Shown here: positions 11,021-23,300 of the stretch, in pieces
How the letters are laid out: every line of letters starts with the position of its first letter
Numbering within the stretch: position 1 is the first letter of the stretch
From: Solanum dulcamara
Lineage: Eukaryota > Streptophyta > Magnoliopsida > Solanales > Solanaceae
Assembly: GCF_947179165.1 (NCBI RefSeq)
Contig: NC_077247.1
Coordinates: forward strand, 43,568,935 to 43,632,934
Direction of reading: 5' to 3'
Length of the DNA stretch: 64,000 nt
Translations under genes and position numbers: made by a program
Notes under the pieces: model-generated
Database searches by the model: none
Seen by the model: the letters and a program-made list of their open reading frames with translations, nothing else
What the model was told of the DNA's origin: nothing

Positions 11021-11985
11021 ATGAAAAGTGAAAGGTTTTTATCAATACTTGTTCAACATAGTGAAAGATGGGATTCTACAGGTACGTTATTCAGTGTTTT
11101 GGTTTCCGTTTTCATTTAAAAAGTTTATTTGCGATGAAAAGTTTCATTCATTTTTGTTGAATGTATAGTTTTGACTGTTCATTATTTGTCATTCATACAG
11201 TTAGCGATAGACAATTTTTTTTTGTTATTCACACAGTTGAAAATCAGGGTTCAGTTTATGTCTTACGATAGTTGAAATAATTTGTGTGAATGTAGTGTGT
11301 ATTAATATTGTATATAATTTGATTAAATAATGAATTGCAAGTATGAGTTGTGTAAATTTGGTATGCTGTGATGTTAATAATTTGTATGTGTATTTCTTCT
11401 AGAGAATCTCCTAATTATTCCAAAGCAACTAGAAAGAGATTCTTTAACCAGAAAGAATTCGGTTTAGATTTAGGATACCTATCCAGAAGTTTTCGCAACT
11501 CAATCATCGATGATGGAATTTAATATATGTTTCTTGTTTCTGTATATTCATGGTATAATAGTATTTTTTGTGTTTTTAGTTTGGAACTGTGCATGATCGT
11601 TACTTTTTTGGTGATAGTAATTTTTATATGAATTTGTAATTAAATTTGAGTTTTTTTTATTTTACTAAGTATGTGGTGCTGGTTGGTATATGTGTTGTAT
11701 AAATTTTGTATACGTTGAATTAGTGGTATGGATTTGGCATGCTGTCACCGATGGACCTAAGGGTATATTGTGTGTATACGTACCAGAAACTGTAGTTGTG
11801 GTCGCTTTCAACTTGATGAGATGTCTTGCGGTCATGCCATTGCTGTTCTTAGATACAGATGTTTGCATAAAGAAGATTATTGTTCTTCGTATTACAACAA
11901 TAAGAATTTTCAAGACGCATAAGCAATTCCAGTTGAGCCTCTTTCGTGTATTGTTGGTATCACATTGGCATACGAGTTGAAAAAT
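11021..11985 (+). pseudogene. Decayed MULE (Mutator-like) transposase with SWIM-type zinc finger
   Basis: At about 11801-11960 the plus strand encodes a segment typical of the C-terminal region of MuDR/MULE transposases: CSCGRFQLDEMSCGHA gives the C-x-C-x(n)-C-x-H SWIM zinc finger, followed by AVLRYRCLHKEDYCS-like and YYNNKNFQDA sequence and then IPVEPLS. The frame is broken: one base is missing before the finger, where the upstream frame reads VTDGPKGILCVYVPET, and a TAA follows the QDA. A possible N-terminal piece (ILVQHSERWDST) starts at 11021. The stretch between is not readable as transposase. This is a dead relic; terminal inverted repeats were not identified. Confidence 0.7.
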
Positions 11986-12690
11986 ACTTAGTGGTAATAT
12001 AACAAGAAAATTAGTTGAAACAATGTATGAATATGGTATTTTATAAAAGAATTGAACTATAATATCATATGAAATTTGTATGAAAACTGAATTTTCATAT
12101 AAATTTGAAAATTGTATTCTATAAATGAGCTGAACTATAATGTCAATATGAAGCCTGTATGAAAAATAAATTCTAATTATGTCATGTGAATTTTATTTTT
12201 GTGTATGAAACTCGTTTAATCTTATTTGTATCGTACTATTTATTGAATGTTGGACGCAGTAAGTTTGGTATGAACTTAGCTTAAATTTGAAACTTAATTA
12301 AGTTTGTATTTCGTTTATAGGCTTAATAATATATTCGTGTATTATGGTGCATGAAATCTAAATCATAAAATGAAATTTAAGTACAATAATATGTAAAAAT
12401 ATAAAATTAAAAAAATTGGTATCACATTGACATATTAGCTGAAAAATTCTTAGCGGTAAAATAACAAGAAACTTAATTGAAACAATGTATGAATATGGTA
12501 TCCTTTATCAGAACTGAACTGTAGTAGCATATAAAATTTGTATGAAAATTGAATTATAATAAAACTTTGAATATAGTATTCTATAAAAGAGTTGAACTAT
12601 AATGTCAATATGAAACCTGTATGCAAACTAAATTCTAATAATGTAATGTAAACTATAATTCCAATATGAAACCTGTAAGAAAACTAAAAG
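11950..12690. repeat. Two diverged direct repeats downstream of the MULE relic
   Basis: A block beginning TTGGTATCACATTG(G/A)CATA at about 11954 recurs at about 12417. Both copies run on through CTTAG(T/C)GGTAA, ACAATGTATGAATATGGTAT and AATGTCAATATGAA(G/A)CCTGTATG. The last phrase recurs a third time, shortened, near 12660. Period is about 465 bp. Probably MULE 3' sequence duplicated within the relic. Confidence 0.65.
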
Positions 12691-14360
12691 TTATAATTTC
12701 AAGAAAATATTGTCATATAACTGAAAAACATAAGAAACAGTTGGTTCTTTAAACATCAAAAATCATACTACGGATGAAGGAAAATATACTAACCTAAGAA
12801 AAGAAAAGTGACAGTTGATTATTTATATAAAAAAATATGCTATCATTGAAGAAAAAGAACTAGTAAAACAACAAAACAAAAGTAACAGTTCAGAATATCC
12901 TTCATCTGGAAACTGATCGTCTTGGCCTTGGCATAGGGAAATTGGTGGTGTCCGGAGCCTGCTCTCTTGATACGCGTGGTCCACCAAATCTGCTGGAAAC
13001 AGTCCCAGTTACCTCACTTCTCATTTTTTTGACTGGTGTTTGGATTAATATATTAAAATTTGGTGGTTCAATCTCTACCGTAGCTTCGTCCTCTGTAAAT
13101 TGGGGACTCTTCCAGGGGTGTATGATCAACTTTTTGAATTTTCTTCATCATACAAAACTCCTCTGTACACTAATTGGAAATGGCGGCGATTTTAAAAATG
13201 GTGGGGGCTGAAGAAATCTTGAGGAAGACGAGGGTATTTTTTTTTTTTGAACAAATTGAAGAAAGAGAAATTGCAGAGAAGTTGATGGAGGTAGTTGATT
13301 GTAGTGAATATTATTACACATAATCAATACACCATTTTTTACTTTTTCTTTCTTATTAATTGTGAAAAAAATTAATATGTTTAAATAATTAATTTAAATA
13401 GTTGAATTATAACAATTTGTTAACGCCGGTAATTAATAATTGAAAGTTAAATTACTTTTTGCCCTCCCATTACACTTAAAAATCCTAATAACTAAAATTA
13501 ACTTGCTACCCATTTGCATCATTCTAAAAAGCCGCTACGTAGATCATTCCCAGCTCCTACAAATAGTTTCCAATGCGTCAATTCTCGAACATTCACCATT
13601 GCCCCGACAGTTAATTAGAGATAAGTCAGAATCCGTTGAATAACAGAAAGTAGCTCAAAAAGGCTTCAAATATTACGTAGACACAAAAAAAATTAAAAGG
13701 CTTCAAATATTTCATAACCACTACAATTGAAGATTGTTGTGTGGTGATATTAAGGTACATATTTGAGTCATACTTCATGTATAATTATATTTTTATTGAT
13801 ATAGAAAGAAAAAACAAAAATAAATGAGTCAAAAGTAATGTAGATTTAGATTATGAAAAAAATAGAATTAAAACTAGAAAATGAGAAAAAGAAAAAAAAT
13901 GAAAGAAGAAAAGAAGGAGAAATGTTGGCGTCACGACACTGATGTCATGTTGATGCCGCGTTGAAGAAGTTGGCGTAAACGATCGGCGAGGATAATTTCT
14001 TCGTATTTAATGAACAAGTATGAAAAGATCCTTTTTGGGTCAAATGTTTGAGCGAATTGTTCATATTTTGCAGGCATTTTAATTAATTTGACGAGATACT
14101 TTGCTATTTTTCACTAAACTTTTTTCATCGAATTTGGACATATGATAAGAAATCACCGCAGGGATAACTCAAGCACGTTAGTAGCCTAAAATAAAAAATG
14201 AATCAGAGGCCTTACATTTTGATTTTTTTATATATATTTTATTTCAAGTTTATTCTTCTAGTATTTTAAGAGGCAAAGTTTTTAATAGATTTCTTCAAAA
14301 AAAAATGAGATGTAAATTTGTTTCTTTCTTTTTATATGAAGAAGTTTACTTATTTTATGA
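12691..14360. other. Intergenic DNA with an unassigned small minus-strand frame
   Basis: A minus-strand open frame at 12902-13129 (75 codons, ending RPRRSVSR) has less AT-rich, more coding-like composition than its surroundings, but I do not recognise it; it may be part of the neighbouring MULE or a captured gene piece. The block at about 13925-14075 (GATGCCGCGTTGAAGAAGTTGG ... GAACAAGTATGAAAA) has a diverged second copy at about 16525-16690. Nothing else is identified. Confidence 0.4.
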
Positions 14361-14365
14361 GTAGT

Positions 14366-14592
14366 ACTTCCTCCGTTACAATTTGTTTGTTTGATTTTAA
14401 TTTGATACAAAAATTAAGAAAGTAAAGAAGAGTTGAATCTTGTGATCTTAAATCAAGGAACAAAATGTCATTTAATCTCGTAAACATGTCAGGTGGGAAA
14501 TCAAAATTAAAGAGTTGACCAAAAAAGAAAAAAAATATTTTTTTTGAAACAAACCAAAAAAAAGGTAAGACAAATAAATTAAAACGAAACAT
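14366..14592. mobile_element. Stowaway-like MITE (about 227 bp)
   Basis: The left end reads CTTCCTCCGTTACAATTTGT and the right end is its approximate inverse, ending ACAAATAAATTAAAACGAAA. The TNCTCCGT-type terminus and short length fit Stowaway MITEs. No coding capacity. Confidence 0.6.
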
Positions 14593-14689
14593 GATCAAAA
14601 TATCTTTTTAAAATAATAATTTTGTTATTGCTAAAATAAATGGGATCCCTCAAATTTGGGGGGATATGTGCCTTATTTTCTAACTTCTA

Positions 14690-15693
14690 GGGGTCATTTG
14701 GTGTGATGGATAAAAGGGATTAATCCCATGATAATTCTTAAGTGCCTTTTAATCCTTTGTTTGGTTGCAATGGATGGGATAACTTATCCCAGAATTAACA
14801 ATTAATACTGGGATAAGTTATCCCTTTCAAAGGATGGAATAGTAATCCCAAAATAGCTTATCCTGGGATTAACTATGTTAAATAACAAAAATATCCTCTT
14901 AAACTTTCTTTTATACACCACTTTACATTCATGTATATTAACATAATTTTTAGCAACATTTATAATAACATTCACAACCTTAATTAAATGTTATTTTTAT
15001 GATAATATATTTTTCTATTAAAAAATTATATTTTATAAATACAATTTCTATTTATGATTATATTATAAGTTGAATTTATTTATCTAATTCTTATGTTTAT
15101 TTATATTTTGATTCCTCTTAAAAATGTCCACTTCACTATAAATTATATATTTTAATTAAATAGTTTATTACTCACTTAAAAATTATATTTTATATATCAA
15201 TTAAAAAGAAAATAACTTTAAAATGTAGATAATTTTTATAATAAAATTTGTTTTACTTTAATAAACTTAAAATGAAAGTTTTATTTTTAAGCTAAATAAG
15301 ATGAAAGTTTTATTTAAAGCTAAGTAAGATGGAAATTTTATATTTAAGTCAAATAAGATGAAAATTTAATTTTAAGAATACGTTGCACAATCATGGAAAA
15401 TGCATACACTGAAATATTTTAGTTAAATAAGATGAAAATTTTATTTTTAAGAATGAATAACTAAAGCTTGCTAAGTAAATGTAAAAAAAACAAATTAAAT
15501 AAGGTGGAGGGTATTTTTGTAAACAAACAATTTTTTCTTAGATTTATACAATGAATATAATTTTGAATATGACAAACCAAACAAACAATAAAAACTACTC
15601 TCCGCATAAGTAATCCCAACATAACTTATTTCAGCATCATTTATTCCATCATAACTAATCTCATCATAACCTGTATCCAAACCAAACGACCCC
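14690..15693. mobile_element. Non-autonomous DNA transposon with GGGGTC(A/G)TTTGGT ends (about 1.0 kb)
   Basis: Inverted ends are GGGGTCATTTGGTGTG at 14690 and, on the minus strand from 15693, GGGGTCGTTTGGTTTGG. Flanking triplets are CTA and TTA, which weakly suggest a 3-bp TWA target as in PIF/Harbinger elements. The left subterminal part is rich in GGGATAA/TTATCCC palindromes. The right border abuts the broken CASP-like copy. Confidence 0.6.
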
Positions 15694-15699
15694 TTAGAA

Positions 15700-16230
15700 T
15701 CGGCACTGCACCTAGTGTATAACTGTATATCAAATCACCAAGACTTAAATAAACGATGAAAAATCACTAAATAACTCTGTCCGCTAAGCCACGGTACCCT
15801 TGGGTGCAAGGGGAGTGGGCTACGTATCTAATGCTCTAATCACATAAATTACGAAAAATAGCTTGAAATGCTCTTTTAAAGTTTGCAATTTGTCTTATAT
15901 ATGTGCTTCCTTGATCATCGAATCATAAAAGCCTTCAACGTTATTTTTTTTTCTCGAATTTACCCTTTAAAAAATTAATTAGGTTCTTTGTGATAACAAA
16001 CGGACTATGCAGTCTCCATAACCTCCTCATGTTAGCATCTTTTTTTTATTGGAAGCAAATACGATTACAAGGGCCTACGATTTTATGTGATTGGAATCCT
16101 AGACATGGAAATTAATTAAATAATTAATCATTTTTATATTACAGTAAAAAATTTAATTGAATAAATCTCTTGTGGTACATAAATGTGGATTAATATTTTT
16201 TTTTATGTGATTGAAATTGGATTATTTTTA
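15700..16230 (+). pseudogene. Truncated duplicate of the CASP-like gene (intron 1 end, exon 2, intron 2 start)
   Basis: From about 15708 the sequence parallels 9600-9990 of the CASP-like gene. The exon 2 equivalent is 15983-16110. It begins like the parent (FFVITNGLCSLHNLLMLAS), but an extra T in the run after AGCATC shifts the frame, and the donor changed from GACATG-GTAATT to GACATG-GAAATT, losing the splice site. Exons 1 and 3 are absent. It cannot make a protein. Confidence 0.85.
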
Positions 16231-16352
16231 TTTTTTTTGAAATAATAATAAATAAAGCATAAGTTTAAATATCTACCACGACATATTTTTTTGTACGTCA
16301 AGTAATATCTAATTATCTTGATTATATGACTCGATAACCATGTATAACACAT

Positions 16353-16490
16353 AAAAAAGGGCAGCCCGGTGCACTAAAGCTCCCGCTATGCGCGGGGTCC
16401 GGGGAAGGGCCTGACCACAAGGGTCTATTGTACGCAGCCTTGCCTTGCATTTCTGCCAGAGGCTGTTTCCAAGGCTTGAATCCGTGTCAT
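16353..16490 (-). mobile_element. Au-like SINE, 5'-truncated
   Basis: On the minus strand the copy runs from a box B-like GGATTCAAGCC through GCCTCTGGCAGAAATGCAAG, TACAATAGACCCTTGTGGTC and GCGCATAGCGGGAGC to GTGCACCGGGCTGCCC and a T run. This is the Au-type SINE body and 3' end. The tRNA-like box A region is missing. Related copies are at 37776-37953, 38195-38285 and 56363-56545. Confidence 0.8.
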
Positions 16491-16494
16491 GAAA

Positions 16495-17780
16495 TAAGTT
16501 AATAGAGAAAAAAAAAATAAGCTAACGTTATGCTGACGCCGCTTTGAAGAAGTTGGAGTTGGGTAGTCAGATAATTACTTTGGATGGACATCAAAGTAAA
16601 TGAAGCAGCGCGGGTAATTAATTTGCATTTGATGAACAAGTATGAAAAAAAATCCTTTTTTGGATCAAATGTTCGAGTGAATTGTTTGAGGTCTTGAATT
16701 AAATTGAGCAAGTAAGTTCATATTTTGGTCGGTTTACGACTTTATTTATCGAGTAAAGAGAAAGATAAGAAATTTACTTTTAAGAAAATCTTGTGACTTT
16801 ATATATATGCGAATGAACTTCGGAAAACTATCCACTTAAAATATTTTGGTTAGTTCTTTCCAATCTAATTCCTTTATGATTTCGTTTGAAATCAATAAAG
16901 ACAATTCCTATTTGATATAACTATTTGTGCAAATATTTTACGATTAAAAAATAATTACTATTCATCTAGGGAGTGCGTTAAAGAGTTGTTAATTATGTAG
17001 CATCCGAGAACAAGAAAATAATTTGTTTTCCTCAAGCTAGTCGTATCGATACCGCTCTGTGGGCTTTGCTAATTCAAAGCTAATACAGTGTTTGATTTAT
17101 AATTTAAAAAATTACATAATTAATAAATATATAAGTTATAAAAAAATTATACATCATTTCATGCAAGATAAAATATATGAAATAATTAAATTCTAAATAA
17201 CTAATCTCTATATAAGATATACATAAACTCTTTTATAACTAATTTTATATTACAAGTTTCCGTGATGCCATATTAGCACCATGGTACTTACCTTTTTTAT
17301 TTTTTTGACAGACAACATTGTACTTAAATTTACCATTTAAATTTAGTTCTAGAAAGAAAAGAAAAAAGGAAAAGAAAAAGTACTAGCTTTTGCACTTAAA
17401 TGGGACATAAAGGTGCCACGTCATTAGATCAAGTTCCAAAATGTGGGCCCATATAGAATAGTACTTTAACAGGGCCCCACTGGTACCGACCCATCGGTTA
17501 ATTCTTGTGACAAACTGTGTGCGTACGTGGGGTCCACTTCCAATACGAAATTTGTACCCTTATGACTATTTTACCTTTTTCTTTAGTGGCTCTCTCTTTT
17601 ATAGGTTTTCGATTAATCTATATTCGTTTCGTATAAGATTCATAGGGTTTAGCATAGTATGATATGATATTAAAAATTTTAGTTTATTAATTTTGATTTT
17701 TAAAAATATCATATTTTAAAATTTGATTTTGATATTTTATGATATGATAAATTGATTATCATAATTTAGACAACTTCAAT
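16495..17780. other. Intergenic DNA
   Basis: About 16525-16690 is a diverged copy of 13925-14075. The stretch 17400-17540 is less AT-rich, with GGGCCC at 17448 and a palindromic GTACGTGG/CCAC motif near 17522, but no gene follows directly. Nothing else is recognised. Confidence 0.4.
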
Positions 17781-19680
17781 TAATATGTATTCACATAATA
17801 AAGAATTATAATTTTGACTTTTCAAAAAACGTCTTAATTATAACATACTAATATCTTATGCTTGCAAAAAATTTAAATAAAGTACAAGCCATTTTATTAG
17901 TTAATCAATCGCCCAAAAAATATTTAAATTAAGATAGAGTAATCAAAACATCTAAATAATCAGTTGTTATTTTATATATTTGCTAGTATTATATAGTTAC
18001 ATATATATGAATTTTATGTGTAGTTATATACTTTGGTATGATATTCAATATTTTGATATTTTTTTATAAATACTAAATACTATATCAAATATTAATATTT
18101 TTTAAAATACATACCAAATACCATATTAAATATCATCATATTTAAATTGCGATGTTCAAAAATTTGATTTCAATATAATATTCGGTATCTACCATGCCCA
18201 CCCCCAAAAATTCATATAGCAAAAAATTACTACCTATTATGATCTTTTTATACTTAAAATGGCTTCACTCTAAACTTAAATATTTAGAAGGTGCTATTGT
18301 ATAGATGTTAAACAACAATTTAGAAGTAAAAGAAGATTCTCCAACTTTTAACATTATTTCAACATATACATAGCTTAAAACTATACAAAAAATTATACCT
18401 TCTTTGTCCAAAATTAAATGTTTTAGCTTTTGTATTGTTGTATATTGATTTGGATCACGAGTCATTCATGTGGATTGATTCGATTCGACCCATTTGAAAG
18501 AGATAATACCAAAGAAGGTTACTCAAAAAGTTACTCAATATCTTAAAGAAAACTTCCGCATAAAAACAAAAAAGTGAAAACGTGAAAAAAAATTCTAATT
18601 AAGTTCGCTTTTATATATATTTTTTCTATCAGAAGAGCAAAAGAAGGTGAAGAAGAAAAAAAAAGTATCTTTTACTAAATAGAAACACACAGTAACAATA
18701 GGACATTCAATTTGTGAATCAAAGCTTTATTTCCGAGAGATTCCAAATAAATTTGGGGCGATCCTTTTGGTAGCAAGATCAATGATTTTCACTACAATTT
18801 TAAGGTACACAATTTGTTATTCGTGCTTCTTGTTTATTCTTACACATACGAAAATTAAGAAAATGAGATTTTAACTAACATATATTCACATAATAACGAA
18901 TTATGACTTTGACTTTTCAAGAAACGTCTCAATTATATTATACTAATACCTTACACATGTAAAAATATTCAATCACCTAAAAAGAACATTTAAATAAAGA
19001 TAGAGTAGTCAAAATTTCATCATCTAAATAATTAGTTATTATTTTCTATATTTGTTAGTAATTATATTGTTAAACACCCCCCCCCCACACACACACGTCA
19101 GCACAAAACGTGCGCAAAAATGCAAAAAAATGAGTTCGGGGGGAGTGAGGGGGAGAGGAGTAATAGAACCGTAGTTAAGCTAAGATGCGTCAGATTTCGA
19201 TTATAATTCAAGGATACTTATACATTATTCCTGATTTTTTTATTGTTGGAAATTGATTTGGGTCTTGGGTCACTTATGTGAATTAACTCAATTCGACCCA
19301 TTTGAAAGAGATAATGCCAAAGAAGGTTAACTAGAAACTTACTCAATATCCTAAAGAAAACTACCCCATAAAAACACAAAAAGTAAAAACGTGAGAGATT
19401 TTCCAATTGATAGTTTTTCTAATTAAGTCCACTCTTATATATATATATTGTCCATCAGAAGAGCAAAATAGATGAAGAAGAAAAAAAAAAACTTTTGCTA
19501 AACAGAAACACATAGTTACATGAGGATATTCAGTTTGTGAATCAAAGCTTTGTTTCCAAAGATTTCCAAAAAAATTGGGGCTATCCTTTTGATAGCAAGG
19601 TCAATGATTTTCACTACTATTTTAAGGTACACAATTCATTGTTCGTGCTTCTTGTTTATTCTTAAAAATAGCTCAGACTA
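17764..19680. repeat. Diverged tandem segmental duplication (about 1 kb unit)
   Basis: Copy 1 (about 17770-18850) and copy 2 (about 18870-19660) share matching blocks in the same order. TATTCACATAATAA(A/C)GAATTA and CTTTTCAA(A/G)AAACGTCT occur at 17788/18885. GACCCATTTGAAAGAGATAA occurs at 18487/19295. TCAATGATTTTCACTAC and TTTAAGGTACACAAT occur at 18779/19601. Copy 2 lacks parts of copy 1 and contains a C-run plus (CA)n at 19077-19097. Neither copy encodes a recognisable protein. Confidence 0.8.
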
Positions 19681-20380
19681 CTATTCATAATATTTATTGA
19701 AGAGTTTAGATTGTTTATTTTAAAGTTATTGCTAATTCTAATTTGACAAATACATTTTAAAAATAAATTTGACCGAGTAAAATATACTGAATATGCTATT
19801 ATTATTGTTATATATTTTTTTATAAAGTTAATCTTACCCTTAAAAAAATCAAAATCTCTTAATAATAAATTTTCAGAGAAGTTAGTATTTCAGCTTTTAC
19901 TTCAAAGCTGAATAACAGCTTTTTTTTATCATAAGTACTTTTAGTTACATCAAAAAGAACGATAATAGATTTAATGTAGTCTCATTAAGTGAAGTTTCAG
20001 AAAAATATAATATACATAAATCTTATATTACTATAGAGGTAGAAATGTTATTTTCGGTAGACCTTTGACTCAATGAAAAATATTTCAAAGTGATCGAGAA
20101 AAAATAAAAAATATTCTGAACAATTATAACTGCAACAAAATAATATGATAATTAAAATATAAAAAAAAATATAGTAGATAGTAACAGACAATAATAGGAG
20201 CAATATTATGACTACTGCATGAATAACAAAACAACAGACTACTCCGTGCCCTTCACAACCTCTTATCTAGTGCGCCAATGCGCCTAAGTAAAAATAACAC
20301 TTTTTAATATGAAGTTTGACCAAAAATAGAAAATTAAATGAAAAAGATTTTTTCCACATAAATTTAGCCATTCACTTCTC
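19681..20380. other. AT-rich intergenic DNA upstream of the demethylase gene
   Basis: No gene or clear transposon ends are seen. The end of this stretch probably contains the promoter of the downstream JmjC gene, but no decisive motif was found. Confidence 0.4.
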
Positions 20381-23300
20381 AACGAACAATTCCTCTTTCT
20401 CTTGACTGACAAAAACAGAAACACGTTTTCAGTAGTCTCTCTCTTTCAAGATCCAACTTCCTCGTTTGCTTTTATATTTTCTCATTCTAATAAAATTATT
20501 ATTTAAAAAAAAAAAATCTCTATTAGATTACTTAATTTAACTGATAAAAAAAGGAAATTATTTGTTTCCTTTCTTAATCTCCTTTTACCGGTCAAAATAG
20601 AATAACCCCACATCAATTTTTGAACTGATAATATAGTTTATATATATAAAATAATAGTAATTCCATCATTATTTTTATTTAAGTTAATTCCTTTTCCAAA
20701 ACAAAATAAGAAATATTTTTATTTCTTATAATCTCTTCCCAATCAAATTAAAAGTAGGATAGACATTTATTAATTACTATAAAAACTTTTTATTAACTCT
20801 ATCAGAGGAATTAAGGAGCTGTTATTTTTGAGGTAATATTTTCTTTCATTCTTTTCTTCAGTCTGAGGCTTTCTTGTTATGTAATGTACATCACGTAGTA
20901 TGTTTAGTGGAAAAACCTTCAAACCCATGAAGATATATATATATATTTATATAAAAAAAGTAATAGAAAATTTTTGGTGTCTTTTTGGGGATTCTTGATT
21001 TTATTATAATTTTTTTAAAAAAATTTAATTTAATTGAATTTGTTGGTCTTTCCTATTCTTATTCATTTATTTATTTTGGTAATTTTGTAACTCTTCCTTA
21101 AATTTACCTAGTTTTCCAAGATTTGTTTTTTACCCATTGATTTTATCTCCTTATTAGAATCAAGTAAAAAAGATTGATTTTTTGTTTTCTTTTTGGAATT
21201 TAATTTGGTGAAATTTGAGGTCTGAATAATTTGTTCTTGATTCTATCAGTACAAGAATTTGCTTACGTGAAATCATTGATTATAGAGAAGGTTTATTTGG
21301 TATACAATTGCTTCTCTGTTTTATTTTTTAATTATTATTTTTAATTTTGGGATTTTCTGTTAATATATATATATATATATATTCTCTGTTTTTTTTGCAG
21401 TTTGAATTATTCATGCATATATTCAAGAATTCTGTTATAATGAATTTTGACTGAAATCGTGTGTCTCTGCAGGTTTGGTTAATTTAGGGTTGAATTGTAT
21501 TAAATCAGTGATTACAGTTTCAGTTAGCTGAATTTCTTTATGATCTTGGAGGTATGAAGCTTCAATCTTTTGTATATAATCTGCCATTGTCTAATTGTTT
21601 CCATTTTGTTATTGCATTGTAATATTTGTGAATTAATTCCTGAAGGTGGTTTCCACAGAGAAGTTTTGTCTTTTTGAGGTGGGGAAGGGGGAAGAGGTTG
21701 GGTGGGGGTGGGGACAGGCCCGGAGCTTGGTATGGCCGAGGGGTTCGGCGGAAAATTTCACAGTTTATTCATTGTTAAAATTATTTTTTATGTAGATGTT
21801 TGAAGAAATAGGGAGTTTTCCGTAGTGAAGCAAATGATCTAGCCAATCGTTCTTCTACCGATTATCCAAGTTTGATATTTTGTAAGTTCCTAGGTCATAT
21901 CGAAATGACTCCATTGAGAGTAAATATTTGTTCTGATATGTAAGTGGTGTAGCCACTACCTGTAAGGCAAGCCCCATAGAAACCTTACTACTAAGATTTC
22001 TCTCTTGTCTCACCAATCTAGTATTGCCATATAAGTGAACTTTATGGGTAGAATATCTTTCGTTCTTCATACTTTAAAACCCCTTAGGGAAAATTCTGGC
22101 TCCACCACTGGGTGGGGTGGGGAATTTTTTTTTTCCTTTGAACAACTCTAGATATCATGAGCATGGCTTCCATTTGTCTCATTTTTGCTTCTTTAGCAAA
22201 AAATTGTATTTTGACACATTTTGTGTCCTCTGAAGAATTTACTCGAGTTTATGGATTCTAGCCTCAACAATCCCGATTAGGTCAGCTTAGAATTAATGGT
22301 TTTGCCTCTCTATCCTAAGTCCCTTCCCTAGGAACTCAAGGGCGGTGAAAGATTGAGATCAGCTTAGTCAGAATTAGTTCATTGATCTTATTGGGTGCAG
22401 GAGGTGTAATCACTAATTAATGTAGCTAAACTGCACAAAGGTAGCACTAAAGATTTTTATGATTGATTTGGAGGATTCATAATTCACTTCTAAATGCATC
22501 GAGGGCATAAAGAAGGCCTTAGAAATTCCATTCTATAAGTCCATGTTTCCATTGACTAGTAAATTAGTACATATCTCTAATTTAATTCGGTGCTAGGCAT
22601 ATTGAGGAATATCACCATTAAATTTTGAAAATACCTGGTCAACACATTGATTTACAGAGAACGGCCAAGGCAGGCCTCCGTGGCGCACGGCCAAGGCACG
22701 CTACCTACACGGCCAAGCATATTCCCTAAAAAGCATATTGTATTTTGAGAAAAAATTTCAGTATCTTGAATTACTAAGGGAAATGTAAATAATGGTTCAT
22801 GCATTGAATATAGTTGTTTTCTGCCTCCACTACCCGTTTATTTAAGTCAGCGGTAATCCTTGGATGATTCTTGTAAAATGGTTATTTATATCAATTTGCC
22901 TTCGGTTCTTTCTTACCTTGTCGTTTTTCTTTGTTGGCAGTTGAAAATTTATATTTGTATCATCAAGACAAATCTTTAATCCAGAAACTGTGGGTTGTCA
23001 TCTTCACAGCGAGGCCTTCATAACTGAAGAGAGAGAGCACCAGTTCAATAAGCATCGATCAATTCTAAGATTTCTGACAAGGTGAAGGTTGTATTCTATC
23101 CTTCAGGCATAAAAGTAGGGGTATTTGTGCTCCAGGAGTAATCTGTAAACAGGAGCATGAAGGTTTGAAGCTTGACTTTTCATTTATAACTTGCTTATGT
23201 GTTTTGATTGATTTTGAAGTGTTACTTTCTTTCCCGTATCTATCTTGTTCTCGGATATGTTATGTGGCCTTTACCTTATATGCACAGTTTATATCAGTAC

